NCBI GenBank assembly: GCA_030525455.1
Contig: JAUNER010000027.1
Coordinates: 1-32,378, forward strand
Direction of reading: 5' to 3'
DNA length: 32,378 bases
Source: Akkermansia sp.
GTDB taxonomy: Bacteria; Verrucomicrobiota; Verrucomicrobiia; Verrucomicrobiales; Akkermansiaceae
The translations under genes were made by a program, and so were the position numbers. Position 1 is the stretch's first letter. The number at the start of each line of letters is the position of its first letter. Shown in pieces: positions 1-7,383 of the stretch. The notes under the pieces were generated by a model. The model saw only the letters and a list, made by a program, of their open reading frames with translations, searched no databases and was not told the DNA's origin.

Positions 1-33
1 TAGCCCTGATACTGTGAGAAGGGTGGTTTAATG

Positions 34-437
34 AATGATGAATTAGGAATGAGGAATTATGATTGTTTATAATGTGATAAAGGAAAAGAGTCGGGATTTT
101 GCGGTACGCATCATTCGGTTGTACAAGTATCTGTGTGATGAGAAGAAAGAATATGTACTCTCTAAACAACTACTTAGGGCAGGGACAAGTATAGGGGCAA
201 ATGTGAATGAAGCTCTATGTGGAATAAGTAAAAAAGATTTTTTAGCAAAAATGTACATTGCTTACAAAGAAACGGCAGAAAGTATGTCTTGGTTAGAGCT
301 ACTAGTAGCCACCGATTATCTCAATTCCCAGGAATATAACTCAATCAATAAAGATTGCGAAGAACTTAAAAAACTCCTAAGTAGCATCACAAAAACAACG
401 CAGGAATCACTTAATTCCTAAATCCTAATTCATCACT
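34..437. repeat. Inverted repeats enclosing the four-helix-bundle gene
   Basis: The left arm, 34-59, matches the reverse complement of the right arm, 412-437, at 23 of 26 positions. The longest uninterrupted shared stretch is tgatgaattagga. The left arm ends on the first base of the start codon, and the right arm contains the stop codon. A transcript of this region could fold into a long stem with the gene in the loop. That is the arrangement described for 23S rRNA intervening sequences, which encode proteins of this same family. Here it lies between coding regions and not inside an rRNA gene. The repeat is read directly; the link to an intervening-sequence element is inference. Confidence 0.75.
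59..421 (+). CDS. Four-helix-bundle protein (23S rRNA intervening-sequence protein family)
   Basis: This is a 120-residue, mostly helical protein. The features RDFAVRIIRLYKYL near the N terminus, SKQLLRAGTSIGANVNEA in the middle and AYKETAESMSWLELL further on are hallmarks of the S23/IVP four-helix-bundle family. Members are encoded inside 23S rRNA intervening sequences and as free-standing genes, often next to restriction-modification or retroelement genes. The related Avd protein serves diversity-generating retroelements, but no reverse transcriptase is visible here. The biochemical role of free-standing members is not settled. The gene is 29 bp upstream of the type III Res gene on the same strand and is enclosed by inverted repeats (34-59 and 412-437), so it may be an inserted passenger in an R-M operon. 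Family assignment is confident; function is unknown. Confidence 0.85.
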   Translation: MIVYNVIKEKSRDFAVRIIRLYKYLCDEKKEYVLSKQLLRAGTSIGANVNEALCGISKKDFLAKMYIAYKETAESMSWLELLVATDYLNSQEYNSINKDCEELKKLLSSITKTTQESLNS

Positions 438-450
438 CCTAATTGAAAAA

Positions 451-3400
451 ATGAAGTTCCAATTTAAGATACAGGAATACCAGACAGAAGCGGTACAGAG
501 TGTAGTCGATGTATTTGCGGGGCAAATGGCTCAGAGCAGTGAGAGCTATATGCGAGATTTAGGGAGGCGGAACGACCTCAATGTGGATAAACGGGGGAAT
601 GCTTTGCTGGCTCTAAAAATAGCGAGTAAAAATGAATATGGGGAACTTCTAGATGAATTGGATGCCACTTCGTATAGAAATGGAGTAGTAACTCTGCATG
701 AAGAACGACTGCTGGAAAACGTGCGAGCCGTACAAGCACGGCAGAATTTGGTGCTTTCTGATAAGCTAGTTAAAGAACATGGTGTGCCCTCTCTCGATGT
801 AGAAATGGAAACAGGGACAGGTAAGACCTACTGCTACATCAAAACCATGTTTGAACTCAATCGAATGTATGGGTGGACAAAATTTATCGTGGTCGTACCT
901 GGGATAGCCATACGAGAAGGGGTGAAAAAGAGCTTTGAAATCACCGCAGACCACTTTATGGAACAGTATGGGAAAAAGGTTCGATTCTTTGTCTACAATA
1001 GTAAGAGCCTCCATCAGTTAGATAGCTTTTCTGCAAGTGGACAAATCAGCGTGATGATTATCAATATGCAGGCTTTTGCCAGCTCGATGAAAGAGGGAGC
1101 AAAAAACAAAGAAAGCCGCATTATCTATACACAGCGAGACGAATTTCAGAGCCGTCGTCCTATTGATGTGATAGCCGCTAATCACCCCATCATCATTATG
1201 GATGAGCCTCAAAAAATGGGTGGTAAAGCCACGCAAGAGGGGATAAGCCGCTTTAAGCCCTTGTTTGTATTAAATTATTCAGCCACCCATAAAAATCACC
1301 ACACAACAGTCTATGTGCTAGATGCCCTAGATGCTTTTAATAAGCAACTGGTAAAAAAGATTCAGGTAAAAGGGTTTGAAATTCAAAATTTACAAGGGGT
1401 AGATGGGTATTTATATGTAGAACAGATTTGCCTAAGTACGAATAAACCACCTAGGGTAAGAATGCTTATAGAAGTTAAAAGGCAAAGTGGGAGTATAGGC
1501 CGGAAGTACGTCACTTTGGAAGAAGGGGATAGTGTGTATACTGCAAGTGGTTATCTCTTGCAATATAAGGGGTATACAATTTCAGAAATAGATGTATATG
1601 GCAACAAAGTAGAATTTACTAACGGAATAAGCCTAGTTCCCGGGCAAGCCTATGGTGATGTGTCAGAAACAGACCTAAGACGCATCCAGATACGAGAAAC
1701 AATAGCCTCGCATATCGATAAAGAGTCAGAGCTATTTCATAAGGGAATCAAGTGCTTGTCTTTATTCTTTTTAGATAAAGTAGAGAACTACCGCAAATAT
1801 GATGATGAGGGGAATGAATTACCGGGCGAGTTCGCTAAAATATTTGAAGAAGAATATAACGCCGTGTGGGATGAGAAGAAAAACATATTTGACCCGGAAT
1901 ATATGGCGTATGTGAATAGTATAGAAGTAGAAAAAACACATACAGGGTATTTTAGCATCGATAAGAAAGGTCGCTGTGTAGATAGTGAAATCAAGAGAGG
2001 TACGGATATATCTGAAGATATTTCTGCATACGACCTTATTCTAAAAAACAAAGAACGCTTGCTGAGTTTCGAGGAACCCACTCGCTTTATTTTCTCGCAT
2101 TCTGCGTTGAGAGAGGGCTGGGATAATCCGAATGTCTTTCAAATTTGTGCCTTAAAACAATCTAACAGCATTGTAAGCAAACGCCAGGAAGTAGGGCGTG
2201 GTTTGCGTCTTTGTGTGAACAAAGAGGGTACTAGAATGGATGCCGATAGCTGTGGAGCTGATAAAGTGCATGAGCTTAATTGCCTTACTGTGGTAGCAAG
2301 TGAAAGTTATGCAACGTTTGTTGGGGCTTTACAAAATGAAATTAAGTCGGAGCTGTATGATAGACCTACGAATTTGACTGTGGAGTATTTGGTTGGTAAA
2401 TGTGTGAAAGTGGGCGCGGAAATACGTGAAATTTCTATGAGGGAAGCGGAGAGAATTATGATTTATCTTGATGATAATGAGTATGTAGATGAAGAAGGTC
2501 GAATAACCACAAAGTACCGTGAAGAACGAGAAAAGAATCAGTTGGCAGATTTACCGGAGAAAATAGCAGCCTTAGGCGAAGGGGTGCATATAATTATTAG
2601 CTCTGTATTTGACCCGACATCGCTTAAGAAGATGACCCAAGATGCCAAGAAACAACAGCAAGTACCGGAGCATTTGGATGTCAATGAGAACTTTTATAAA
2701 AAAGAATTCCAAGACTTGTGGAAGCAAATTAACCATAAATATACCTACACGGTACATTTTGATAGTGATGAGTTAGTAGAAAAAGCAGCTCGGGCGATAG
2801 ATAATCATTTGCTGGTTTCGCAAGTAACATATTCATTGACTGAAGGAACACAGGGGGGGATTGATATGAATGATGTGCTGGAGTTTGTTACCAGCAAAAC
2901 AAAGAATTTTACTTTGAAAAATACTCATCCCTGTTCCTTGAAATATGATTTAGTCGGACAATTGGCTAAAGATACCGTTCTTACAAGGAGAACGATTAAA
3001 AAAATTTTGGAGAGAATCAGTCAGGCAAAATTGGCTCTGTTTGCTCTAAATCCGGAGGAGTTTATTTCTAAGGTGGCAAAGTTTATCAAAGATGCTCGAG
3101 CTACAATGATTGTTGAGAAAATAGAATATAATCAACTTAATGATCGCTATGAAGCTGATGTGTTTACGGCAGAAAAACATGGTCGCATTGCTCTGACCAA
3201 TGCCATGAAATCTAAGAAACATGTACAGGATTTTGTGATTACAGATGGTTCCGCAGAAATGAGCGTAGAACGACGATTTGCCATGGACTTAGAAGCCGCC
3301 AGTGAAGTGTGCGTGTATGCAAAATTGCCACGCTCTTTTAAAATTCCTACACCTGTGGGGAATTATTCCCCAGACTGGGCTATTGCGTTTAATAAAGATG

Positions 3401-3591
3401 ACCAAAGGCATATTTTCTTTGTGGCAGAAACAAAAGGGAGTATGGATTCTCTTGACCTTCGCCCTATTGAACAAGCGAAGATATGCTGTGCAAAAAAACT
3501 TTTTAGCTCTATTTCCACCGCTAAAGTGCATTATCACGAGGTAGATAGCTATCAAAGCTTAATGAACATCGTGAATAGCCTGAAAGAGTAG
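451..3591 (+). CDS. res: Type III restriction endonuclease, Res subunit
   Basis: The protein has 1046 residues and is an SF2 helicase-like ATPase fused to a nuclease. Walker A, GTGKT, is at residues 122-126. The DEPQ Walker B box is at 251-254, SAT motif III at 277-279, and motif VI (QEVGRGLRL) at 578-586. Near the C terminus PDW (about 974-976) and ETKG (about 993-996) form the PD-(D/E)XK nuclease core typical of type III Res proteins. The enzyme would act with a Mod methyltransferase to cleave DNA carrying unmethylated sites in inverted orientation. No mod gene lies in the window. It may sit just before base 1, because the window opens within 60 bp of this gene cluster. All motifs are intact and there is no frameshift, so the subunit is probably functional if Mod is present. 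Confidence 0.93.
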   Translation: MKFQFKIQEYQTEAVQSVVDVFAGQMAQSSESYMRDLGRRNDLNVDKRGNALLALKIASKNEYGELLDELDATSYRNGVVTLHEERLLENVRAVQARQNLVLSDKLVKEHGVPSLDVEMETGTGKTYCYIKTMFELNRMYGWTKFIVVVPGIAIREGVKKSFEITADHFMEQYGKKVRFFVYNSKSLHQLDSFSASGQISVMIINMQAFASSMKEGAKNKESRIIYTQRDEFQSRRPIDVIAANHPIIIMDEPQKMGGKATQEGISRFKPLFVLNYSATHKNHHTTVYVLDALDAFNKQLVKKIQVKGFEIQNLQGVDGYLYVEQICLSTNKPPRVRMLIEVKRQSGSIGRKYVTLEEGDSVYTASGYLLQYKGYTISEIDVYGNKVEFTNGISLVPGQAYGDVSETDLRRIQIRETIASHIDKESELFHKGIKCLSLFFLDKVENYRKYDDEGNELPGEFAKIFEEEYNAVWDEKKNIFDPEYMAYVNSIEVEKTHTGYFSIDKKGRCVDSEIKRGTDISEDISAYDLILKNKERLLSFEEPTRFIFSHSALREGWDNPNVFQICALKQSNSIVSKRQEVGRGLRLCVNKEGTRMDADSCGADKVHELNCLTVVASESYATFVGALQNEIKSELYDRPTNLTVEYLVGKCVKVGAEIREISMREAERIMIYLDDNEYVDEEGRITTKYREEREKNQLADLPEKIAALGEGVHIIISSVFDPTSLKKMTQDAKKQQQVPEHLDVNENFYKKEFQDLWKQINHKYTYTVHFDSDELVEKAARAIDNHLLVSQVTYSLTEGTQGGIDMNDVLEFVTSKTKNFTLKNTHPCSLKYDLVGQLAKDTVLTRRTIKKILERISQAKLALFALNPEEFISKVAKFIKDARATMIVEKIEYNQLNDRYEADVFTAEKHGRIALTNAMKSKKHVQDFVITDGSAEMSVERRFAMDLEAASEVCVYAKLPRSFKIPTPVGNYSPDWAIAFNKDDQRHIFFVAETKGSMDSLDLRPIEQAKICCAKKLFSSISTAKVHYHEVDSYQSLMNIVNSLKE

Positions 3592-3717
3592 GGATGTAGA
3601 CACAATCCGTTTTAGATGCCATCTAGCGATACGCTTATTTTCGTTTCGAGAGTGGGGAATGAGGTGTGGCGGGAGTGGGATGAGGCGTATGGAGTGGAGG
3701 TGTGTTTGAGGAAAAAA

Positions 3718-3766
3718 TGTCTCATATCTGAGTAAAATCTCTTGCTTTTTTAGCAGATATGAGACA
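3718..3766. repeat. Palindromic element, copy 1, upstream of hipB (possible operator/promoter)
   Basis: A perfect 13-bp inverted repeat (3718-3730 and 3754-3766, arm tgtctcatatctg) surrounds a 23-bp spacer. It lies 12 bp before the hipB start codon, where a HipB or HipAB operator would be expected. A weak sigma-70-like promoter overlaps it: TTGCTT at 3742-3747, 17 bp, then CAAAAT at 3765-3770. That would give a leader of almost zero length. The whole 48-bp element recurs at 7255-7302 with 5 mismatches, where no hip gene follows. This argues that it may be a dispersed repeat or an element boundary and not only an operator. Confidence 0.7.
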
Positions 3767-3778
3767 AAATTTTAAATC

Positions 3779-4099
3779 ATGAATGAGAGATGGCCACTTT
3801 ATCCACAAGCTGAGCGAGCCTTGAAAAAGGTGGGGGCTGATTTACGAGACGCACGTCGGCGACGGAGAATATCAACCACGACGCTGGCGGAGCGAGCACG
3901 CATATCACGGGCGACACTGTACCGAATAGAGAAGGGAGATAGTGGGGTAACTATGAGTAGTTATGTAGCTGTAATCTTTGCAATGGGGTTGATTGAGCAA
4001 TTAAAAGATGCTTTTGATGCTCGGCATGACGCGGTAGGGTTAGGATTGGAAGCGGCTCAAATGCCGAAAAATATAGTGAATAAGCACTATGATGAGTGA
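3779..4099 (+). CDS. hipB: HipB-like XRE-family antitoxin/repressor
   Basis: The protein has 106 residues with a Cro/C1-type helix-turn-helix at about residues 18-65. The scaffold is visible as LRDARRRRRISTTTLAERA followed by ISRATLYRIEKGDSGV. In the HipBA family this protein binds the HipA kinase and represses the shared promoter. Its 3' end overlaps the hipA start by 11 bp, so the two are very likely translationally coupled. The palindrome at 3718-3766 is the obvious candidate binding site. The tail after the HTH is short and probably unstructured. The assignment rests on the HTH plus the adjacent hipA. Confidence 0.85.
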   Translation: MNERWPLYPQAERALKKVGADLRDARRRRRISTTTLAERARISRATLYRIEKGDSGVTMSSYVAVIFAMGLIEQLKDAFDARHDAVGLGLEAAQMPKNIVNKHYDE

Positions 4100-5363
4100 T
4101 ACGGAAATAGGGGTATATACAGATATATTACAGCCAGGAGCAGCCTGTCTGCGGGTAGGGACGCTGTGGATACACCATCGCCGACAAGGGTCTGCGAGTT
4201 TTGAATATAGTGGCGAGTGGCTGAATCATCCGCATAGTTATGAACTAGAGCCTGCATTACCGCTAGGGAGAGGGAAGTACCATACGCAACCAGGACAAAC
4301 ACTCTTTGGTAGTATGAGTGATGGTGCACCGGATAGATGGGGGCGACGACTGATTCAGCAAGCACATCGTAAGGGGGTGGCTGGGTATCCTCCTATCAGC
4401 GGAGCTATGGGCGAGCAACATTATTTGCTGGGGGTAAATGATATGGCACGTATGGGGGCATTGCGGTATTCATGTGATGACGGAGCCACGTTTTTGCATA
4501 CTGAGGAGGGGGCAAGCATACCACCGATAATTGAATTGCTACCACTTCATCATGCATCGGAACATATGTGTCGAGATACGGCAACACCAGAGGAATTGCG
4601 TATGCTATTGAATCCTGGTTCTTCACTGGGGGGGGCATGGCCTAAGGCTTGTGTGAAGGATGAGCAGGGACATCTGTATATGGCTAAGTTTAGTAATACG
4701 CAGCAGGAATATGATGTGGTTGCGTGGGAAGCTGTGGCATTGACGATTGCATTAAAAGCGGGGTTGAGAGTGCCAGAGTTTAGTTTGAAACGCCCTGCTC
4801 GCGGTAAAACCGTGTTTTTGAGTCGACGTTTTGACCGTAGTGCTAATGGTACACGCTTGCCTTATGTATCTGCCATGACGATGATGCAGGCGAAAGATGG
4901 AGAAGTGCATTCCTATGAAGAACTGGCGGAGTGTATATGCCGATATTCTGCTTCACCACAGTTAGATTTGCGTGAATTATGGGGGCGAATTGCCCTAAGT
5001 ATCATGGTAACTAATGTGGATGATCATCCACGCAATCACGGTTTTTTGAGAAAGGAGCGTAAGGGGTGGCAACTAGCACCACTGTTTGATGTGAATCCAA
5101 CGCCAGAATATGTGAAAGGGCATACTCTTTCTATGGATATTGTAGAGGGCTGTAATGTCGCTTCTTTAGAGTTGCTTTGTGAACAGGCAAGCATTTTCTA
5201 TGTGCGGCAGAATGAAGTGAAATCGCTTCTAATGCCGATAGCTCGTGCGGTATCTGCTTGGCGGAGTATTGCTTTGAGTTTGGGAATTTCAGAATCACAG
5301 CAAAATGATATGGCTAGTGCATTTGAGCATGCAGATGGGTATCATTCGGTGCTAGATTTATAA
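4089..5363 (+). CDS. hipA: HipA-family serine/threonine kinase toxin
   Basis: The protein has 424 residues, close to the usual HipA length. The N-terminal HipA_N region contains FGSMSDGAPDRWGRRL (about 73-88). The kinase-like domain contains the glycine-rich GSSLGGAWPKACV (about 177-189), FLSRRFDR (about 243-250), the catalytic-loop signature NVDDHPRNHGF (309-319) and the metal-binding LAPLFDV (about 329-335). In characterised members HipA phosphorylates a translation-related target (glutamyl-tRNA synthetase in E. coli) and is neutralised by HipB. The key kinase residues are present, so an active kinase is expected; the target in this organism is unknown. The start overlaps hipB by 11 bp. The first codons are ATG ATG, so initiation one codon later is possible. 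Confidence 0.9.
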   Translation: MMSDTEIGVYTDILQPGAACLRVGTLWIHHRRQGSASFEYSGEWLNHPHSYELEPALPLGRGKYHTQPGQTLFGSMSDGAPDRWGRRLIQQAHRKGVAGYPPISGAMGEQHYLLGVNDMARMGALRYSCDDGATFLHTEEGASIPPIIELLPLHHASEHMCRDTATPEELRMLLNPGSSLGGAWPKACVKDEQGHLYMAKFSNTQQEYDVVAWEAVALTIALKAGLRVPEFSLKRPARGKTVFLSRRFDRSANGTRLPYVSAMTMMQAKDGEVHSYEELAECICRYSASPQLDLRELWGRIALSIMVTNVDDHPRNHGFLRKERKGWQLAPLFDVNPTPEYVKGHTLSMDIVEGCNVASLELLCEQASIFYVRQNEVKSLLMPIARAVSAWRSIALSLGISESQQNDMASAFEHADGYHSVLDL

Positions 5364-5405
5364 CTATACAATTTCACGTGCAAGTCACAAAATGCCCCCC
5401 TAATT

Positions 5406-5432
5406 AAATCCTCTCAATATGGGGATTTTTTT
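5406..5432 (+). terminator. Possible rho-independent terminator after hipA
   Basis: A short stem (aaatcc at 5406-5411 with ggattt at 5423-5428) with an 11-nt loop runs into a T tract ending at 5432, 43 bp after the hipA stop. The stem is only 6 bp and AT-rich, so this is tentative. Confidence 0.35.
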
Positions 5433-5520
5433 GATGCTGGAGGGGTGTTTTTTTGTGTTTTTTATTGGAGAAAGTGGGTGAAAAATGAGATGGTGTTTTA
5501 ATGTGTTTATTCTAAAAGTT

Positions 5521-5710
5521 TAAGCAAGCTTTTTTCACATAATCGGCAGGAATAATTGCAGAATTTTGCACATAATCGGCAGGAATGTTGGGCAAAAATT
5601 GCACATAATCGGCAGGAAAGTGGTAGTGAGATGCACATTTTTTACACCAAAGGGGAGCCTGCGGCATCATAGCATACGAGGCATGAGGAATACTGCATAG
5701 AGGGGAATGT
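5521..5710. repeat. 190-bp direct repeat, copy A (3' end and downstream of the AAA ATPase gene)
   Basis: Copy A matches copy B (7041-7229) with four substitutions, all transitions, and one single-T indel. It contains three 33-bp iteron units starting at 5536, 5569 and 5602. It also contains the last 14 codons plus stop of the ATPase gene (5667-5710). The rest of the gap between hipA (ending 5363) and the ATPase stop (5667) holds only a possible weak terminator and no gene I can support. Confidence 0.95.
5536..5617. repeat. Three 33-bp iterons in copy A
   Basis: The core cacataatcggcagga occurs at 5536, 5569 and 5602 with an exact 33-bp period. The intervening bases differ between units. Direct spaced repeats of this kind usually mark sites for cooperative DNA binding. 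Here they lie downstream of the ATPase stop and face no recognisable gene. Confidence 0.9.
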
Positions 5711-6995
5711 CTATGAGGTGAGTAGAAGAGCCGTTTTGTGAGGGAAGTGTAGAAAGTTTGTAATCGTTCATAGAACAACGAATGGCAAACGAGGGAGAGT
5801 ATTTACGGCAATATTGAATTAAGCTTTTTGCTTTGGTATTGGTTTCTGCTTTTACTTCGATAGGGACGACGTTCATATTATGCTGGAACACGAAGTCAAT
5901 TTCTGAACGAGCACTTTCGTTTTGCCAGTAATGGGGGGCAATGTCGCATTCTGCCCTAAGTTGTTGTTGAACATACTGTTCTGTTAGAGCCCCTTTGAAT
6001 TCGCGGAAGAGGTTAGATTTTTCAAGAAGAGTTGATACAGATAGCCCTGTTTTTGCGGCAAGTAGACCAACGTCTAGGAAATAAAGTTTGAAAGCACCAT
6101 CACGATAAGCATTGATAGGGAGAGCTGGTTCATTGATGCGGTAGGTGGGGTATATGAGACCGGCTTGTTGTAGCCAATCCATAGCATCTTCTAGGTCGCG
6201 GGCTCGCATACCTTTTTGTACATCTTTGTACATGAAACGTTTATTTTCTTTTGCGAGCTGCATAGGTATGGAGTCCCAAAGGAGTGATAATTTAGAAGCA
6301 AGAGAATGAGGGATGTGCTTACTAAAATCCTGGGAGTAGTTGGAAAGGATTTCTAACTGAACTTCCCGAACAGCTTGAAAATCATCTGTTTCAATAAAGG
6401 TTTTTACAGCTTCCGGCATGCCTCCGATAAAATAATAGAGACGAAGTAAATGTGCATAGCGGTCAGCGAAATGGCGGATATTGTCCCATGCTGCATTTTC
6501 TAGCTGTTCTACATCTAGTTCATAGCCCATGGCAAGCAGGAATTCACGATAGCTCATGGGGTAGAGGTGCATGGTATTTACTTTACCTACGGGAAAACCG
6601 GTGCCTTTATGAAGTCGTACACCAAGAAGCGAACCGGCTGCCATGACATGGTAGTCGGGTAGGTCTTCGCAAAAGTATTTTAGAGAAGTGAGGGCTGCCG
6701 GGCATTCTTGGATTTCATCTAAGATGATAAGGGTGTCGTAGGGGGTGATTTTGAACCCTACTTGTGTTTGAAGGTTGATAAGTAGTTCGTGCATATCAAA
6801 GCTACTTTCTTCAAAGACCTGTCGCATTCGTTCGTTACGGTCAAAGCGAATGTAGGCGACTTGCTTATAATGCTGTTTTCCAAAATCAAGCATGAGCCAT
6901 GTTTTGCCGACTTGTCGGGCTCCAAGAAGCAAAAGAGGCTTCCTTCGTGGGTCGTTTTTCCATGTTTCCAGTCGTGTTGTCAATAGGCGTTTCAT
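5667..6995 (-). CDS. AAA_14 / DUF4143 family ATP-binding protein
   Basis: The protein has 442 residues. The AAA core has Walker A GARQVGKT (about 25-32), Walker B LIILDEIQ (about 88-95) and a sensor-like AAGSLLG. A DUF4143 domain follows, marked by YYFIGGMPEAVKTF, LYFLDVGLLAAKTGL and GALTEQYVQQQL. A C-terminal PD-(D/E)XK-like signature EIDFVF...PIEVKAE completes it. These ATPases are common in host-associated bacteria, often in multiple copies, and their substrate is not established. The gene is bracketed by 190-bp direct repeats, and its last 14 codons lie inside copy A. Three iterons lie 60-145 bp upstream of the start and are candidate control sites. The open frame upstream ends in an ATGA overlap with this start codon. 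Family call is confident; role is unknown. Confidence 0.9.
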   Translation of the reverse strand: MKRLLTTRLETWKNDPRRKPLLLLGARQVGKTWLMLDFGKQHYKQVAYIRFDRNERMRQVFEESSFDMHELLINLQTQVGFKITPYDTLIILDEIQECPAALTSLKYFCEDLPDYHVMAAGSLLGVRLHKGTGFPVGKVNTMHLYPMSYREFLLAMGYELDVEQLENAAWDNIRHFADRYAHLLRLYYFIGGMPEAVKTFIETDDFQAVREVQLEILSNYSQDFSKHIPHSLASKLSLLWDSIPMQLAKENKRFMYKDVQKGMRARDLEDAMDWLQQAGLIYPTYRINEPALPINAYRDGAFKLYFLDVGLLAAKTGLSVSTLLEKSNLFREFKGALTEQYVQQQLRAECDIAPHYWQNESARSEIDFVFQHNMNVVPIEVKAETNTKAKSLIQYCRKYSPSFAIRCSMNDYKLSTLPSQNGSSTHLIDIPLYAVFLMPRML

Positions 6996-7054
6996 GGTCT
7001 GATTTTGTGTTCCATAGCTATTTTGTTCATTTTAAGCGAATAAGCAAGCTTTTT

Positions 7055-7136
7055 CACATAATCGGCAGGAATAATTGCAGAATTTTGCACATAATCGGCA
7101 GGAATGTTGGGTAAAAATTGCACATAATCGGCAGGA
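7055..7136. promoter_or_regulatory. Three 33-bp iterons upstream of the ATPase gene
   Basis: The core cacataatcggcagga starts at 7055, 7088 and 7121 with an exact 33-bp period, about three helical turns. All copies therefore face the same side of the DNA. The array lies 60-145 bp upstream of the ATPase start codon. It is a plausible cooperative operator or a recombination/replication site. The repeat is seen directly; the regulatory role is inferred. Confidence 0.6.
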
Positions 7137-7185
7137 AAGTGGCAGTGAGATGCACGTTTTTTACACCAAAGGGGAGCCTGCGGCA

Positions 7186-7229
7186 TCACAGCATACGAGG
7201 CATGAGGAATACTGCATAGAGGGGAATGT
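7186..7229 (-). pseudogene. Remnant 3' tail of a second AAA_14/DUF4143 gene
   Basis: Fourteen codons and a TGA stop match the C terminus of the neighbouring intact ATPase, including IPLYAVFLMPRML. No further ATPase coding sequence is recognisable upstream of 7229. The simplest reading is an ancestral tandem pair of ATPase genes separated by iterons, with one copy deleted. The alternative is that a cassette inserted and duplicated its boundary. Confidence 0.65.
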
Positions 7230-7254
7230 GGGAGCTGAGAGGGGGAGAGAGAAA

Positions 7255-7303
7255 TGTCTGATGTCTGAGTAAAATTTTTTGCTTTTTTATCAGATATGAG
7301 ACG
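7255..7303. repeat. Palindromic element, copy 2
   Basis: This matches 3718-3765 at about 43 of 48 positions, including gagtaaaat and ttgctttttta in the spacer and cagatatgagac in the right arm. The left arm (tgtctgatgtctg) has diverged, so its palindrome is imperfect. No gene starts just beyond it in either direction. Together the two directly oriented copies bracket hipB, hipA and the ATPase cassette. Confidence 0.75.
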
Positions 7304-7383
7304 AGAGGCGTGAGCTTTGCAGTGCCTGCTTCGTGCATAGCAAGGCAATTGAGTATAATTCCCCCCCTTTTGGGTAAGAACTT

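Larger units (their letters stand above)
7041..7229. repeat. 189-bp direct repeat, copy B (upstream of the AAA ATPase gene)
   Basis: This is a nearly identical copy of 5521-5710. The reverse-strand segment 7186-7229 still encodes IPLYAVFLMPRML followed by TGA, the same C-terminal tail as the intact ATPase. The penultimate difference is a synonymous CTG for CTA. Beyond 7229 the similarity to the ATPase gene stops, so copy B carries the tail of a lost or displaced second ATPase gene. The region 6996-7383 otherwise holds the palindromic element at 7255-7303 and no gene I can support. Confidence 0.95.

Noticed and set aside
5536..5617. Repeat-spacer pattern resembling a small CRISPR array (also at 7055-7136)
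   Set aside because: Only three units are present, the interval between cores is about 17 nt (too short for spacers), and the same intervals recur in the second copy. No cas genes are present.
5512..5778. 88-residue minus-strand frame with PADYVQ repeats in copy A as a gene
   Set aside because: Its N-terminal part is an out-of-frame reading of the ATPase 3' end, and the rest is the iteron array. Only the copy B frame, with its exact start overlap, was kept as an open question.
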